From Polaromonas sp. (lineage in GTDB: Bacteria; Pseudomonadota; Gammaproteobacteria; Burkholderiales; Burkholderiaceae_C), in assembly GCA_030683705.1 (NCBI GenBank), contig JAUXPP010000012.1, positions 1-36,245 of the forward strand: a DNA stretch of 36,245 nucleotides, read 5' to 3'. Position numbers and translations under genes: made by a program. The notes beneath the pieces are model-generated. The model was not told the origin of the DNA. It did no database searches and saw nothing but the letters and a program-made list of their open reading frames with translations. Below, in pieces: positions 1-9,858 of this stretch; the first letter of the stretch is position 1, and each line of letters opens with the position of its first letter.

Positions 1-128
1 ACTGGGCACGTTCCGATATATTACTCACCCGTTCGCCACTCTCGAGTATTGCTACTCTACCGTTCGACTTGCATGTGTAAGGCATGCCGCCAGCGTTCAA
101 TCTGAGCCAGGATCAAACTCTTTAGTTT
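1..128 (-). rRNA. 16S ribosomal RNA, 5' end (partial)
   Basis: Read on the minus strand, this is the start of a bacterial small-subunit rRNA. The universal 27F region (GAGTTTGATCCTGGCTCAG) lies at about 102-120, followed by the usual ATTGAACGCTGGCGGC segment. By analogy with E. coli, where eight bases precede GAGTTTGATC, the mature 5' end falls near 128. The gene leaves the window at base 1, so only the first 128 bases are present. The wording is typical of Burkholderiales. The gene is transcribed leftwards from the promoters at 388-820. Confidence 0.97.
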
Positions 129-321
129 AATCACTGCAATAATTTTCAACTCCCCGCATTTGACTGCGGGAAGAAACTCATAAAAACGGAATTGATGAGA
201 AATCTTGACGATTTCACATTTTCTATCTCTATGAGCGTTTATGGTCAGAAGACCTGGTTACAAGTAACCTGGCAATCGCCTTCAAACGCCCATACTTATC
301 GGCTGTAAATTTTTAATGATC
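129..321 (-). promoter_or_regulatory. rrn leader with boxA-like antitermination site and pre-rRNA stems
   Basis: This is the transcribed leader between the rrn promoters and 16S. On the minus strand, 301-321 reads GATCATTAAAAATTTACAGCC, less its last base a boxA-like element. It is followed at 282-302 by CGATAAGTATGGGCGTTTGA, wording I know from betaproteobacterial rrn leaders. A short dyad lies at 256-269 (GGTTAC-AA-GTAACC). A second hairpin at 153-170 (CCCGCA-N6-TGCGGG) sits 25 bases before the 16S start. Both probably belong to the Nus-dependent antitermination and RNase III processing region. No protein gene is seen here. Confidence 0.7.
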
Positions 322-387
322 CTGACTACTTCAGTCACCGCTTGGCGGCTTCTTTTTCGTCGTTAGCTGTAATCAGCTGAGCCTCGA

Positions 388-417
388 ATTATGACATGTT
401 TTTTAACAACCTGTCAA
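388..417 (-). promoter_or_regulatory. rrn promoter, 16S-proximal copy
   Basis: On the minus strand TTGACA (412-417) and CATAAT (388-393) are separated by 18 bases. Immediately downstream comes the box GAGGCTCAGCTGATTACAG (about 367-385), which also follows the next two promoters. The GC-rich GAGGCTC just after the -10 would act as a discriminator of the kind expected in stringently controlled rRNA promoters. The sequence match is strong; activity is inferred. Confidence 0.75.
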
Positions 418-510
418 CCCGAAGGGTTTCTTTTTGATCCGCTTGCAAACCTCTTTATCAGAGCAACTTTATTCAAGTTTGTTTGCTTGCCGTAATCAGC
501 AGAGCCTCAA

Positions 511-540
511 ATTATATACCGGTTTTTTCATCCCGGTCAA
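511..540 (-). promoter_or_regulatory. rrn promoter, second copy
   Basis: On the minus strand TTGACC (535-540) is followed after 18 bases by TATAAT (511-516, within TATATAAT). Then comes GAGGCTCTGCTGATTACGG (about 491-509), nearly identical to the box after the 16S-proximal promoter. The spacer GGGATGAAAAAACCGG is shared almost letter for letter with the next copy upstream, so the promoter unit appears to have been duplicated. Confidence 0.75.
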
Positions 541-668
541 CAAAATTTTTACTTTTTGCCGGCTTGTTGACTGCTTTGCTTGCCTGCCCAGATCTTTGGA
601 TCCGGGCCGTGGCTCGCAGCGTTTTCAACTTGCTTTGAGGTTGTTGACTGTGATCAGTCGAGCCTTAG

Positions 669-698
669 ATTCTATACCGGTTTTTTCATTCCAGTCAA
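669..698 (-). promoter_or_regulatory. rrn promoter, third copy
   Basis: On the minus strand TTGACT (693-698) is followed by GGAATGAAAAAACCGG and TATAGAAT (669-676). That gives a 16- or 18-base spacer depending on which hexamer is taken as the -10. The downstream box AAGGCTCGACTGATCACAG (about 650-668) is a diverged version of the one after the other two copies. Confidence 0.72.
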
Positions 699-787
699 AC
701 CAAATTCGAAAAAATCTGCTTTTTCTCCGAGACCCTGTCAACTGATGGAGACTTCATTGAAGAGGTCATTCAAGAGCTGAGCCAGCG

Positions 788-817
788 ACTATAGCACGCC
801 TTTTTGCGGGTTCCGAA
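788..817 (-). promoter_or_regulatory. possible fourth, degenerate rrn promoter
   Basis: On the minus strand GCTATAGT (-10 candidate TATAGT at 788-793) is followed by CGCTGGCTCAGCTC, which resembles the start of the box after the three clearer promoters. The upstream stretch GCAAAAAGGCGTG recalls their spacers. There is no good -35 at 17-18 bases (TTCGGA at 812-817 is the nearest), so this is either a weak or activator-dependent promoter or a decayed copy. Confidence 0.4.
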
Positions 818-879
818 AACTCGACAAAAGTTTTGCCGGACAGGCACCGCAAGCCCCTCCCACGGGCCAGCCAGACAAG

Positions 880-3225
880 TCACGCCGCCAATGGCAGCAC
901 GCGCAATCGCCTCCCCGTCAACGCAAACAGGGCATTGGCCACCGCAGGCGCCAATGGCGGGACACCCGGCTCACCGACACCCCCGGGCGGCCTGGTACTT
1001 TCAACAAAATAGGTTTGCACCAGGGGCGTTTGCGCCAGTTGCAGCATGGGCGCATCGGGAAAGTTCTTCTGCTGCACCACCCCCTCGTGGATATCCACCC
1101 CCCCATACAGGGCGGCCGTCAATGCAAACACCACCGAACTTTCCATCTGCTGGGCAACGATGCCCGGATTAACCACGGTCCCGCAGTCAATGGCGCACAC
1201 GACGCGGTGGACACGCGGCTGGCCATTAACCAGCGACACCTCGGCCACCTGGGCGACGATGGAGCCGAAGGATTCATGCAGTGCAATGCCACGCGCCCGC
1301 CCCGCCGGCAGGGGGGTGCCCCAGCCCGCCTGGCTGGCCGCCAGTTTCAGCACAGCCAGGTAGCGCGGGGCGCCCTCGAGCAGATGACGTCTCAGGCTCA
1401 AGGGGTCCTGGCGGGTTTCATGCGCCAGCTCATCGATAAAACTTTCCGAGAAAAAGGCGTTGTGCGAATGTCCGACGGAGCGCCAGAAGCCCACCGGCAC
1501 ACCTTTTCGCGTGGCCACATGCGACATGTGCTGGCCAGGAAAACCGTAGGGCAGGTCAAACAGGCCCTCGGCCGTGGTTTTGTCGGGGGTATCCACCGGC
1601 CCGGCCAGCCCGGGAAGCCCCCGTTCCATCCAGCGCGGAGTGATGGCATCGCCGGCGGAGCGGATACGCAGGCTGACGATGTGGCCGTCGGCATCGAGCG
1701 ACGCGCGCAGGCGCGCCACCTGCATGGGACGGAAGAAGTCGTGGGTACTGTCCTCCTCACGCGACCAGATCAGTTGCACCGGCCGGCCGCCGCAATCCAT
1801 CGCGATTCGCACGGCCTGGGCGACGTAGTCCACCTCCAGGCGACGGCCAAACCCGCCGCCCAGCAGGGTGAGCGTCACGCGCACGTTCTCCAGCGGCACC
1901 CCCGCGACCCGTGCCGCGATGGCAGCTGCCATCTGCGGCACCTGCGTCGGCACCCACAAGTCAACCTTGCCGCCCCTGACTTGAGCCGTGCAATTCATGG
2001 GCTCCAGCGTCGCATGGGCCAGATACGGGGCGCGGTACACGGCCTCGACGCGGCGCGCTGCGGCGGCTTCAGCCTGGTCCGGGTCCCCCCGCTCATGAAA
2101 CAGGAAACCCTCATCCCCCTGGAGCGCTGCTTCCAGCTCGGCGTCGATCCGGCGCGAGTCCAGCGCCCCGGCGGGCCGCTGTTGCCAGTCGACCGTCACC
2201 GCCTGCGCCGCCTGCTGGGCCTGCCACCAGCTTTTGCCGACCACCGCAAAACCAGCGGTGGAGCCCGCATGGGCCGGCAAACGCAGCACACGCTCCACGC
2301 CCGACATGGCAAGCGCGGCCGGGATGTCGATGGCGCCAGGCGCGCCGCCCAGCATGGGACATTGGCGGATGGCGGCATACAACATGCCAGGCAGGCGAAC
2401 ATCCAGCCCAAAACGTGCTGTGCCGTCCACCTTGGCCGGGATGTCGCTGCGCGCCGCGCTCTGGCCGATCAGCTTCCAGTCCTTGCGTTCCTTCAACGCG
2501 ACACTGCCCGGCGGGGTGGCGGCAGCGAACCGGGCCAGCTCGCCATAGTGGGCAAACTTGCCAGAAGGATGCGAGATCACGCCCTCGCGGACAGTGAACT
2601 CGGCCACGGGCAACCGCCATTGCAGCGAAGCCGCGCCCAGCAGCGAGGCTCGCGCGGTGGCCGCAGCCGTGCGGAGCACCGTCCAGGCATCGGCAACGCT
2701 GCTGGAGCCGCCGGTCGCATTGATGCCCAGCTCGCGCGCCAGCTTGCGCACCACCCATTCCCCGGCCTCGACCTTGAACGGGCGCTGTTCCGCCTCCATG
2801 GGGTGGAAAGGCAGGCTGGCCACCAGCATCGCCACGTTGCCGTAAATCGCATCGGCGCCCGCCTGTTCCAGCCGTATGCGCGACAGCGGCAGGTCCAGCT
2901 CCTCGGCCGCCAGCATGGCCAGCGCGGTATGGACGCCCTGCCCCATCTCGCTGCGCGGCATGGCCAGCACCACCGCGCCGTCCGGCAAGACCTTGATCCA
3001 CCCGTTGAGCGCGACTTCGCCCTCGACGGGCGGCCAGAGCCGAGCGGAACCGGTGCGCGAGCGCGGCGGCATCAGGCCCCAGCCCACGATCAGCGCGCCG
3101 GCCGCGCCCGCAGCACTGAAGAGCCAGGTCCGGCGTGAGACAGCGCCCCCACGCTTCCCCACTACGTGTGGGTCGCTGCCCCCCAAGGGGGCCTTCGCGC
3201 CTTGGGGCGGCCCGGCGTCGCTCAT
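880..3225 (-). CDS. Molybdopterin-binding subunit of xanthine-dehydrogenase-family hydroxylase (IorB-like)
   Basis: Large molybdenum-cofactor subunit, 781 aa, of the isoquinoline 1-oxidoreductase/aldehyde oxidase branch of the xanthine dehydrogenase family. These enzymes hydroxylate N-heterocycles or oxidise aldehydes, passing electrons through the small [2Fe-2S] subunit. Visible motifs are [19 protein letters not shown] near residues 95-115, GGGFGRR in the middle, and GVGEPGVPP near residue 749, which contains the likely catalytic glutamate (about 752). A twin-arginine motif (SRRTWLF, about residues 30-36) followed by a hydrophobic stretch suggests Tat export or anchoring. The start overlaps the stop of the small-subunit gene by 4 bases (ATGA). 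Residues 1 to about 28 are encoded by a copy of a GC-rich dispersed repeat, so this N-terminus is probably not ancestral. The substrate cannot be read from sequence. No cytochrome subunit or XdhC-like maturase gene is adjacent. Confidence 0.92.
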   Translation of the reverse strand: MSDAGPPQGAKAPLGGSDPHVVGKRGGAVSRRTWLFSAAGAAGALIVGWGLMPPRSRTGSARLWPPVEGEVALNGWIKVLPDGAVVLAMPRSEMGQGVHTALAMLAAEELDLPLSRIRLEQAGADAIYGNVAMLVASLPFHPMEAEQRPFKVEAGEWVVRKLARELGINATGGSSSVADAWTVLRTAAATARASLLGAASLQWRLPVAEFTVREGVISHPSGKFAHYGELARFAAATPPGSVALKERKDWKLIGQSAARSDIPAKVDGTARFGLDVRLPGMLYAAIRQCPMLGGAPGAIDIPAALAMSGVERVLRLPAHAGSTAGFAVVGKSWWQAQQAAQAVTVDWQQRPAGALDSRRIDAELEAALQGDEGFLFHERGDPDQAEAAAARRVEAVYRAPYLAHATLEPMNCTAQVRGGKVDLWVPTQVPQMAAAIAARVAGVPLENVRVTLTLLGGGFGRRLEVDYVAQAVRIAMDCGGRPVQLIWSREEDSTHDFFRPMQVARLRASLDADGHIVSLRIRSAGDAITPRWMERGLPGLAGPVDTPDKTTAEGLFDLPYGFPGQHMSHVATRKGVPVGFWRSVGHSHNAFFSESFIDELAHETRQDPLSLRRHLLEGAPRYLAVLKLAASQAGWGTPLPAGRARGIALHESFGSIVAQVAEVSLVNGQPRVHRVVCAIDCGTVVNPGIVAQQMESSVVFALTAALYGGVDIHEGVVQQKNFPDAPMLQLAQTPLVQTYFVESTRPPGGVGEPGVPPLAPAVANALFALTGRRLRVLPLAA
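3144..3213 (+). repeat. GC-rich dispersed repeat (family 2), copy inside the IorB-like gene
   Basis: A stretch of about 70 bases containing GCCCCCACGC, GTCGCTGCCCCCC, AGGGGGC and GGGGCGGCCC. With a single one-base gap it aligns closely over its full length with 16130-16198 read on the minus strand, and more loosely with 32737-32795. It is translated on the opposite strand as the first ~28 residues of the large hydroxylase subunit. Such elements are common in Comamonadaceae as I know them; the copy number in this genome is unknown. Confidence 0.75.
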
Positions 3226-3698
3226 CGCTTCGCTCTCGCCGCGACGACCACCGGCATGGCTGCCGCCCGCTTGATCGCCACGCGGATCCGCTGGTAGGTG
3301 CCGCAGCGGCAGATATTGGTCATGGCCGCATCAATGTCGGCGTCGGTCGGTTTCGGCGTCTTTTCAAGCAGGGCCGCCGCCGCCATCAGCATGCCGGACT
3401 GGCAATAACCGCATTGCGGCACCTGTTCGGCGATCCAGGCCTGTTGCAGGGCATGCGGCCTGCCGGGACTGCCCAGCGCTTCTATGGTCTGGATGCGTTT
3501 GCCGGCCAGTGTGGAGGCCGGCGTCACACAGGAACGAACCGCCTGGCCATCGACCCGGACCGTGCAGGCGCCGCAGGCCGCCACCCCGCAACCGAACTTG
3601 GTGCCGGTCATGTCGAGCAGGTCACGCAAGACCCACAACAGCGGCATGGCCGGGTCGGCATCGACCTGGACGAGTTTTCCGTTGATCTGTAAATCCAT
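3222..3698 (-). CDS. [2Fe-2S] subunit of molybdenum hydroxylase (IorA-like)
   Basis: A 158-residue ferredoxin-type small subunit of normal length for the IorA/CoxS family. The plant-type [2Fe-2S] centre is C37-x4-C42-x2-C45...C57 ([16 protein letters not shown]). The helical-bundle centre is C96-x2-C99...C130-x-C132 (QCGYCQSGM and ICRCGTY). It would relay electrons from the molybdenum site in the large subunit to an external acceptor. It is the first gene of the pair, and its TGA overlaps the ATG of the large subunit. The divergent uup gene starts about 135 bases upstream, so the promoters of both units must lie in 3699-3833. Confidence 0.94.
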   Translation of the reverse strand: MDLQINGKLVQVDADPAMPLLWVLRDLLDMTGTKFGCGVAACGACTVRVDGQAVRSCVTPASTLAGKRIQTIEALGSPGRPHALQQAWIAEQVPQCGYCQSGMLMAAAALLEKTPKPTDADIDAAMTNICRCGTYQRIRVAIKRAAAMPVVVAARAKR

Positions 3699-3833
3699 GG
3701 ACCTGGCTTCCGGTGTGCTCGGCGGCCCGGGGGAACTGGGCCGCGATTCGGGCTAACTATAGCGACGACGCCCGGACTGCCATAGCCCGGAATCCAGCAT
3801 GCGAAACGGCGCACCCGGATAATCCCTGACAAC

Positions 3834-5762
<1,929 letters not shown>

Positions 5763-5883
5763 GCCGGGACGGTCGGAGCCAGTCGGGGCAGACGCCTACA
5801 AGATATTGGGCAAGTGTCGGTCGGGGTCAGGGCCCGCCGAAACAGCTGCTTACGTTACAGTGGCTGCAACTCCAAAGCCCCCC

Positions 5884-7581
5884 ATGAACCTGTGTGCGCC
5901 GCCCTCTGCCAGCCTGACTTCCACCGCCTGGCGCTGGCTCGCCCTTCTGACGCTGGCAGCCTGGCTGACCGGCTGCGCCTCGCTGCCCAGCGAGGTCGAC
6001 CGGCCGGTGTCCACCGCGCTGGCCAATCCCGAGCAGACCCGCATCGGCCTTGCGGTGCAGCAACGCGCCGCCAGGGCCGGCACCCGCAATGACTCGGGGT
6101 TTGCGCTGGTCAACAGCGCCGAACTGGCCTTTACCAGCCGCATGGCCCTGATCAACGCCGCGCAGAAAACCCTGGACATCCAGTACTACGCGATCCATGC
6201 CGACGAAACCACCGACCGCATGTTCGACGCCCTGCGCGCTGCGGCCGCACGCGGCGTGCGCATCCGCATCCTGCTCGACGACTTCAACACCGCCGGCAAA
6301 AACGCCCAGGTGCTGAAGATCGCCTTCGAGCCCAACATCGAACTGCGCCTCTTCAACCCGCTGCCGGGCAATCGCCGCTCGCTGTTTTTCCGCATCCTGG
6401 GCTCGCTCAAGGATGTGGACCGCATGCAGCGGCGCATGCACAACAAGATTTTTGTCGCCGATAACGCGGTGGCCATCACCGGCGGCCGCAACCTCGGCGA
6501 AACCTATTTCGGCCAGGGCGAGGGCACCAACTTCATCGATGCCGACATCCTGGCCGCCGGCCGCATTGCGCGCGAACTCTCGCGCAGCTTCGACCTGTAC
6601 TGGAACAACCCGCTGGCCTACCCGGTGCAGTCGCTGATGACGCAGGATGAGATCGAGAAGATCAAGCCCCCGCCCGTGCCCAAAACCGCAGCCCCGCAGG
6701 ACGCTGCCGCAGGACCGGGCGCCGCTGGTGCCGGCACCGCCAGCGTTGCCACCGCGCCGGCATCCGCCAGGCCGGCCGGCGTGCGCACCACCACCGCGCC
6801 CGACGGCACGGTCAGCGTGATCGAACCGCTGCCCGACAGCACCAACCTGGCCCTGCTCGACTGGACCTGGGCCCCGGCGGTGCTGCTGGTGGACAAGCCC
6901 TCCAAGATTGCCGCCGACGCCGACGACGTGCAGCAGGCGCAGGACACCACTGTCGACGGCCTGCTGCAACTGATGTCCCAGGCCAGCGATGACCTGCTGA
7001 TCGTGTCGCCCTACTTCGTGCCGGGGCGGCGCATGATGGACCAGTTCACGGCGATCCGGCAAAAAGGCGTGCGTATCCGCGTGCTGACCAACTCGCTGGC
7101 GTCCAACGACGCGCCCGCCGCGCATGTCGGCTACGCCCGCTATCGCAGGGAACTGCTGGCCCTGGGCATTGAAATCCATGAAATGCGCGCCGAGCAGGAG
7201 GGTACGCTGACCAGTTTCGGTTCCACCGGCAGTTCCGGTTCGGCCGGCGGATCGCGGGCCAGCCTGCACTCCAAGATGGTGGTGCTGGACCGCAGCCTGC
7301 TGGTGATCGGTTCGATGAACCTGGACCTGCGCTCGCAACTGCAGAACACCGAGGTCGCGCTGGCGATCCGCAGCCCCAAGCTCGCCAACGAGACCATCGC
7401 GCTGATCGAACCGGCGATGGCGCGCGGCGCCTACAAGGTCGAGCTGGAGGACGGGCTGCTGGTCTGGCGCGCGCCCCAGGGCTCAGGCCTGAAAGATGCA
7501 CGGACCGAGCCCGACGCCAGCGCCGGGCTCAAACTGATGCTCAAGCTGATCGGCCCTTTCGCGCCCGAAGAGATGCTCTGA
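5884..7581 (+). CDS. Phospholipase D-family lipoprotein, cardiolipin-synthase-like (ClsC type)
   Basis: A 565-aa protein with two HKD (phospholipase D) domains. HNKIFVADNAVAITGGRN lies near residue 186 and LHSKMVVLDRSLLVIGSMN near 462, each giving the HxK(x4)D catalytic signature. The N-terminus is a lipoprotein signal: a hydrophobic segment ending LTGC at about residue 28-31, so the mature enzyme is probably membrane-tethered and faces the periplasm. Such proteins transfer phosphatidyl groups to make cardiolipin or hydrolyse phospholipids. An Ala/Pro-rich insertion of about 60 residues between the two domains looks like a flexible linker. The start at 5884 is preferred over 5728 because the longer form overlaps uup and puts ~52 unlikely residues before the signal peptide. 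A hairpin at 7587-7613 follows. Confidence 0.88.
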   Translation: MNLCAPPSASLTSTAWRWLALLTLAAWLTGCASLPSEVDRPVSTALANPEQTRIGLAVQQRAARAGTRNDSGFALVNSAELAFTSRMALINAAQKTLDIQYYAIHADETTDRMFDALRAAAARGVRIRILLDDFNTAGKNAQVLKIAFEPNIELRLFNPLPGNRRSLFFRILGSLKDVDRMQRRMHNKIFVADNAVAITGGRNLGETYFGQGEGTNFIDADILAAGRIARELSRSFDLYWNNPLAYPVQSLMTQDEIEKIKPPPVPKTAAPQDAAAGPGAAGAGTASVATAPASARPAGVRTTTAPDGTVSVIEPLPDSTNLALLDWTWAPAVLLVDKPSKIAADADDVQQAQDTTVDGLLQLMSQASDDLLIVSPYFVPGRRMMDQFTAIRQKGVRIRVLTNSLASNDAPAAHVGYARYRRELLALGIEIHEMRAEQEGTLTSFGSTGSSGSAGGSRASLHSKMVVLDRSLLVIGSMNLDLRSQLQNTEVALAIRSPKLANETIALIEPAMARGAYKVELEDGLLVWRAPQGSGLKDARTEPDASAGLKLMLKLIGPFAPEEML

Positions 7582-7586
7582 GCCCG

Positions 7587-7613
7587 GGCCCTTCCCGCAT
7601 CGGGAGGCCTTTT
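7587..7613 (+). terminator. Probable rho-independent terminator after the PLD-family gene
   Basis: GGCCCTTCCCG-CAT-CGGGAGGCC is followed by TTTTG, giving a stem with one bulged C and a G-U pair, starting six bases after the stop codon. The U-run is short, so strength is uncertain. Confidence 0.5.
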
Positions 7614-7765
7614 GCCCTACAGCACACGCGGCACGCGCGCGCCTGTCCTGCGCGCACGGCCTGCTGGCGGAGCAGCCTTGTCCGCCGGCCGGCGTTGCCC
7701 AACAATGCCTGACCACGCCTTGCCGCCTTTCCCTGCCTTCTGCCGGCGCGGGTCTCCCGTCCACC

Positions 7766-8389
7766 ATGCGTCTGAGCTCAAGCTTGAAGATCACCACGCC
7801 AGTCCTGCTGCTGGCCGGCGTGCTGCTGGGCCTCTGCGCCTGGCAGTTCGGCTGGCAGTCACCCTGGCGCTTTGATCTCGCGTGGGACGAAGAGGTCCGC
7901 CTGCACGACCAGCGCATCATCCTCGTGCACATGCGGCGCAGTTATGAAAGCAAGAGCCTGCTGTCGCGGGCAGACAGCGTGCGCGTGGCGACCTGGATCA
8001 GCTTCGACGCCGGCCCGCCTTTCGGCCGCTTCAGCCACCGCTTCGCGCCGGAAGACGTGGCCCTGATCGACCAGCACCAGCAAGTCTGGTACTTTGGAGC
8101 CGCGCCAGCCGCCACAGACCTGCGCGCGGGTGAGCGAACGCCGGGCTTCTGGACGCTGCAGCCTGGACAATCGCTGCGGCAAGCAGCGCCAGCTGAAAAG
8201 TTGCCCGAGGCCTTGACCCGCTGGAACGTGATTCCCGCCACCCCGGACGCCGCAGGGCTGGCGAAGTTCGCCAACACCCGGCTCACGCTGGAGCAGAAGA
8301 TGCGCCACTGGGCCGCCCATCCCCGCGCCGACGGCGAGGAGGTGATACGGCTGGGGCCCCCAAGCGGGACATCTCCCGCGCAGAAGTGA
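7766..8389 (+). CDS. Hypothetical membrane-anchored protein
   Basis: A 207-aa protein I do not recognise. It has one N-terminal hydrophobic segment (about residues 10-27, VLLLAGVLLGLCAWQFGW) after a short basic leader, then a soluble, presumably periplasmic, region rich in Arg, Asp and Trp. There are no Cys pairs or known catalytic motifs. Codon use and GC-ending third positions match neighbouring genes, and no competing frame is convincing, which supports a real gene. It follows the PLD-family gene after 184 bases that contain a terminator-like hairpin, so it may be transcribed separately. Confidence 0.65.
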   Translation: MRLSSSLKITTPVLLLAGVLLGLCAWQFGWQSPWRFDLAWDEEVRLHDQRIILVHMRRSYESKSLLSRADSVRVATWISFDAGPPFGRFSHRFAPEDVALIDQHQQVWYFGAAPAATDLRAGERTPGFWTLQPGQSLRQAAPAEKLPEALTRWNVIPATPDAAGLAKFANTRLTLEQKMRHWAAHPRADGEEVIRLGPPSGTSPAQK

Positions 8390-8398
8390 CGCCCTGTT

Positions 8399-8452
8399 TG
8401 CTATTTATTTCATAGCTGCTGACGCTCGTCAACAAAGGGCTGGAGGCCAAAA
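8399..8452 (+). repeat. Dispersed repeat family 1, intergenic copy
   Basis: GCTATTTATTTCATAGCTGC, then TGACGCTCG...GGGCTGGAGGCC. It begins with a small inverted repeat (GCTAT/ATAGC) and ends in GGCTGGAGGCC, as does the copy at 30736-30806. It lies between the convergent hypothetical gene and the Bug-receptor gene. Confidence 0.72.
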
Positions 8453-8475
8453 CAGCATGGGATCCGGGGTAACGC

Positions 8476-9450
8476 TCACTCCGGCGAAATACCCGCCGCT
8501 TTGATGATGCGGCCCCATTTCTGCGATTCCGCCGCCTGGAACTTGCCCAGCTCTTCCGGCGTGGTGGTGAACAGCTCGGTACCGCTGGCCTCGTAGAAAC
8601 CCGTGCGCGCCGCGTCGCTACGCGCGGCCCTGACCAGCAATTCGTTCAGGCGTTTGACCACGGCCGGCGGCGTGCCGGCCGGCGCATAGGCCGCGAACCA
8701 GAAGCCCATCTCGTAACCCGGCACACCGGACTCGGCCATGGTCGGCACCTCGGGCACCAGCGGCGAACGTTTGGCACTGGACATGCCCAGAGCCTTGAGC
8801 TTGCCGGCCTTGACCTGCGGCAGGCCGGTCGCCGTGTCAGTGATCATCATGTGGATCTGCCCGCCCAGCAGGTCGGTGATCGCCAGCGGGTTGCTTTTGT
8901 AGGGCACATGCAGCAGCTTGATGTCGGCCATCTGCTGCAGCAGCTCACCGGCCATGCGGCTTGATGAGCTGCCGCTGCCGAAGCTGTACTTGCCCGGCTC
9001 CTTTTTCGCCAGCGCAATGAAGTCGGCCACGTTTTTTGCCGGCATGCTGGGGCTGACCACCATGATCTGCCCGCCCTTGCCCAGGCCGGTCAGCGGCACG
9101 AAGTCCTTCACCGGGTCATAGGGAATTTTCTTGAACAGGTGTTCGTTGGCCGCATGCGTGGTGTTGGTGGTGATGAGCACGGTGTAACCATCCGCCGGCG
9201 CCCTGGCCACCAGCTGCGAGGCGATGAAACCGCTGGCGCCGCCCTTGTTGTCGACCACCACGGCCTGCTTGGTCTCGGCCGCCACGGCCTGGCCAATCGC
9301 GCGGGCAATCTGGTCGGTGGCGCTGCCGGCCGCGAAGGGCACCACAAAAGTGATCGGTTTTTCGGGAAAGGCCTGGGCGCGCAGCAGCGCGGGCGCAAAA
9401 GCCAGACCGGCAGCGAGGGCCAGCAGCAGGGGGCGGTGTCTTGTTTTCAT
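8476..9450 (-). CDS. Bug/TctC-family periplasmic solute-binding receptor
   Basis: A 324-aa extracytoplasmic receptor of the tripartite tricarboxylate transporter (Bug) family, which is greatly expanded in Burkholderiales. It has a clear Sec signal peptide (KTRHRPLLLALAAGLAFAPA...AQA, cleavage near residue 26), then the family-typical FPEKPITFVVPFAAGSATD opening and the later GGQIHMMITDTATGLPQVKAGKLKALG stretch (quoted in parts: GGQIHMMITD, QVKAGKLKALG). Length is normal. A strong ribosome-binding site (AAGGAGA) precedes the ATG. It is the last gene of a minus-strand unit after atuA-like and atuA-C-like genes, so it probably binds the organic acid or substrate that those enzymes handle. No TctA/TctB membrane genes lie nearby; such orphan receptors are usual. 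Confidence 0.92.
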   Translation of the reverse strand: MKTRHRPLLLALAAGLAFAPALLRAQAFPEKPITFVVPFAAGSATDQIARAIGQAVAAETKQAVVVDNKGGASGFIASQLVARAPADGYTVLITTNTTHAANEHLFKKIPYDPVKDFVPLTGLGKGGQIMVVSPSMPAKNVADFIALAKKEPGKYSFGSGSSSSRMAGELLQQMADIKLLHVPYKSNPLAITDLLGGQIHMMITDTATGLPQVKAGKLKALGMSSAKRSPLVPEVPTMAESGVPGYEMGFWFAAYAPAGTPPAVVKRLNELLVRAARSDAARTGFYEASGTELFTTTPEELGKFQAAESQKWGRIIKAAGISPE

Positions 9451-9489
9451 GAATGTCTCCTTGGGGTGGTTTGAAATCGGAATCGGTGA

Positions 9490-9858
9490 TCAGGTGCCGG
9501 ACGGCCCTCTGAGCAGCGGCACCAGCGCGGCGGGAATCTGCACCGGCAGGTCCAGCAGCCAGAAGGACAGCGCCTTGCCGTGGGTGTCGAGATTCAGCGC
9601 GTCATTGACGCCGCCGTCGAGCACGCCGTCGAGCACAAAATTCATGGCCTGCAGCCCCGGCAGCAGGTAACGCCGCAACTGCGTGGGCCGGCGGTGCGCG
9701 AAATGCGCCGCCACGGCGGCTTCGCTCAGTTGTTCCACCAGCAGCGGGTACAGCGCCGCATCCCAGGCGATCACACTGATGTTGGAGCGGTTGCCCTTGT
9801 CGCCGGTCCGCCCATGGGCAGCCTGGTACAGCGGCACGGTCACCATGGCGGCGCTCAT
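9490..9858 (-). CDS. AtuA-related C-terminal-domain protein
   Basis: A 122-residue protein matching the small AtuA-associated domain: AAHGRTGDKGNRSNISVIA near the start is the hallmark. In some bacteria this domain is fused to the end of AtuA; here it is a separate gene whose ATG overlaps the AtuA stop codon (ATGA at 9855-9858), so the two are probably translated together and form one complex. The start at 9858 is preferred over 9981 because the longer frame overlaps the conserved end of AtuA. The molecular function is not established; AtuA-family proteins occur in acyclic terpene and related acyl-CoA catabolism. Confidence 0.85.
   Translation of the reverse strand: MSAAMVTVPLYQAAHGRTGDKGNRSNISVIAWDAALYPLLVEQLSEAAVAAHFAHRRPTQLRRYLLPGLQAMNFVLDGVLDGGVNDALNLDTHGKALSFWLLDLPVQIPAALVPLLRGPSGT

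Noticed and set aside
434..780. Open frames in the rrn promoter region
   Set aside because: They run through the tandem promoters and lack ribosome-binding sites or family resemblance; the region is regulatory.
1015..3138. Very long plus-strand open frame opposite the IorB-like gene
   Set aside because: GC-rich shadow frame, rich in His/Arg/Gln, with no domain; the minus strand carries clear molybdenum-hydroxylase motifs.
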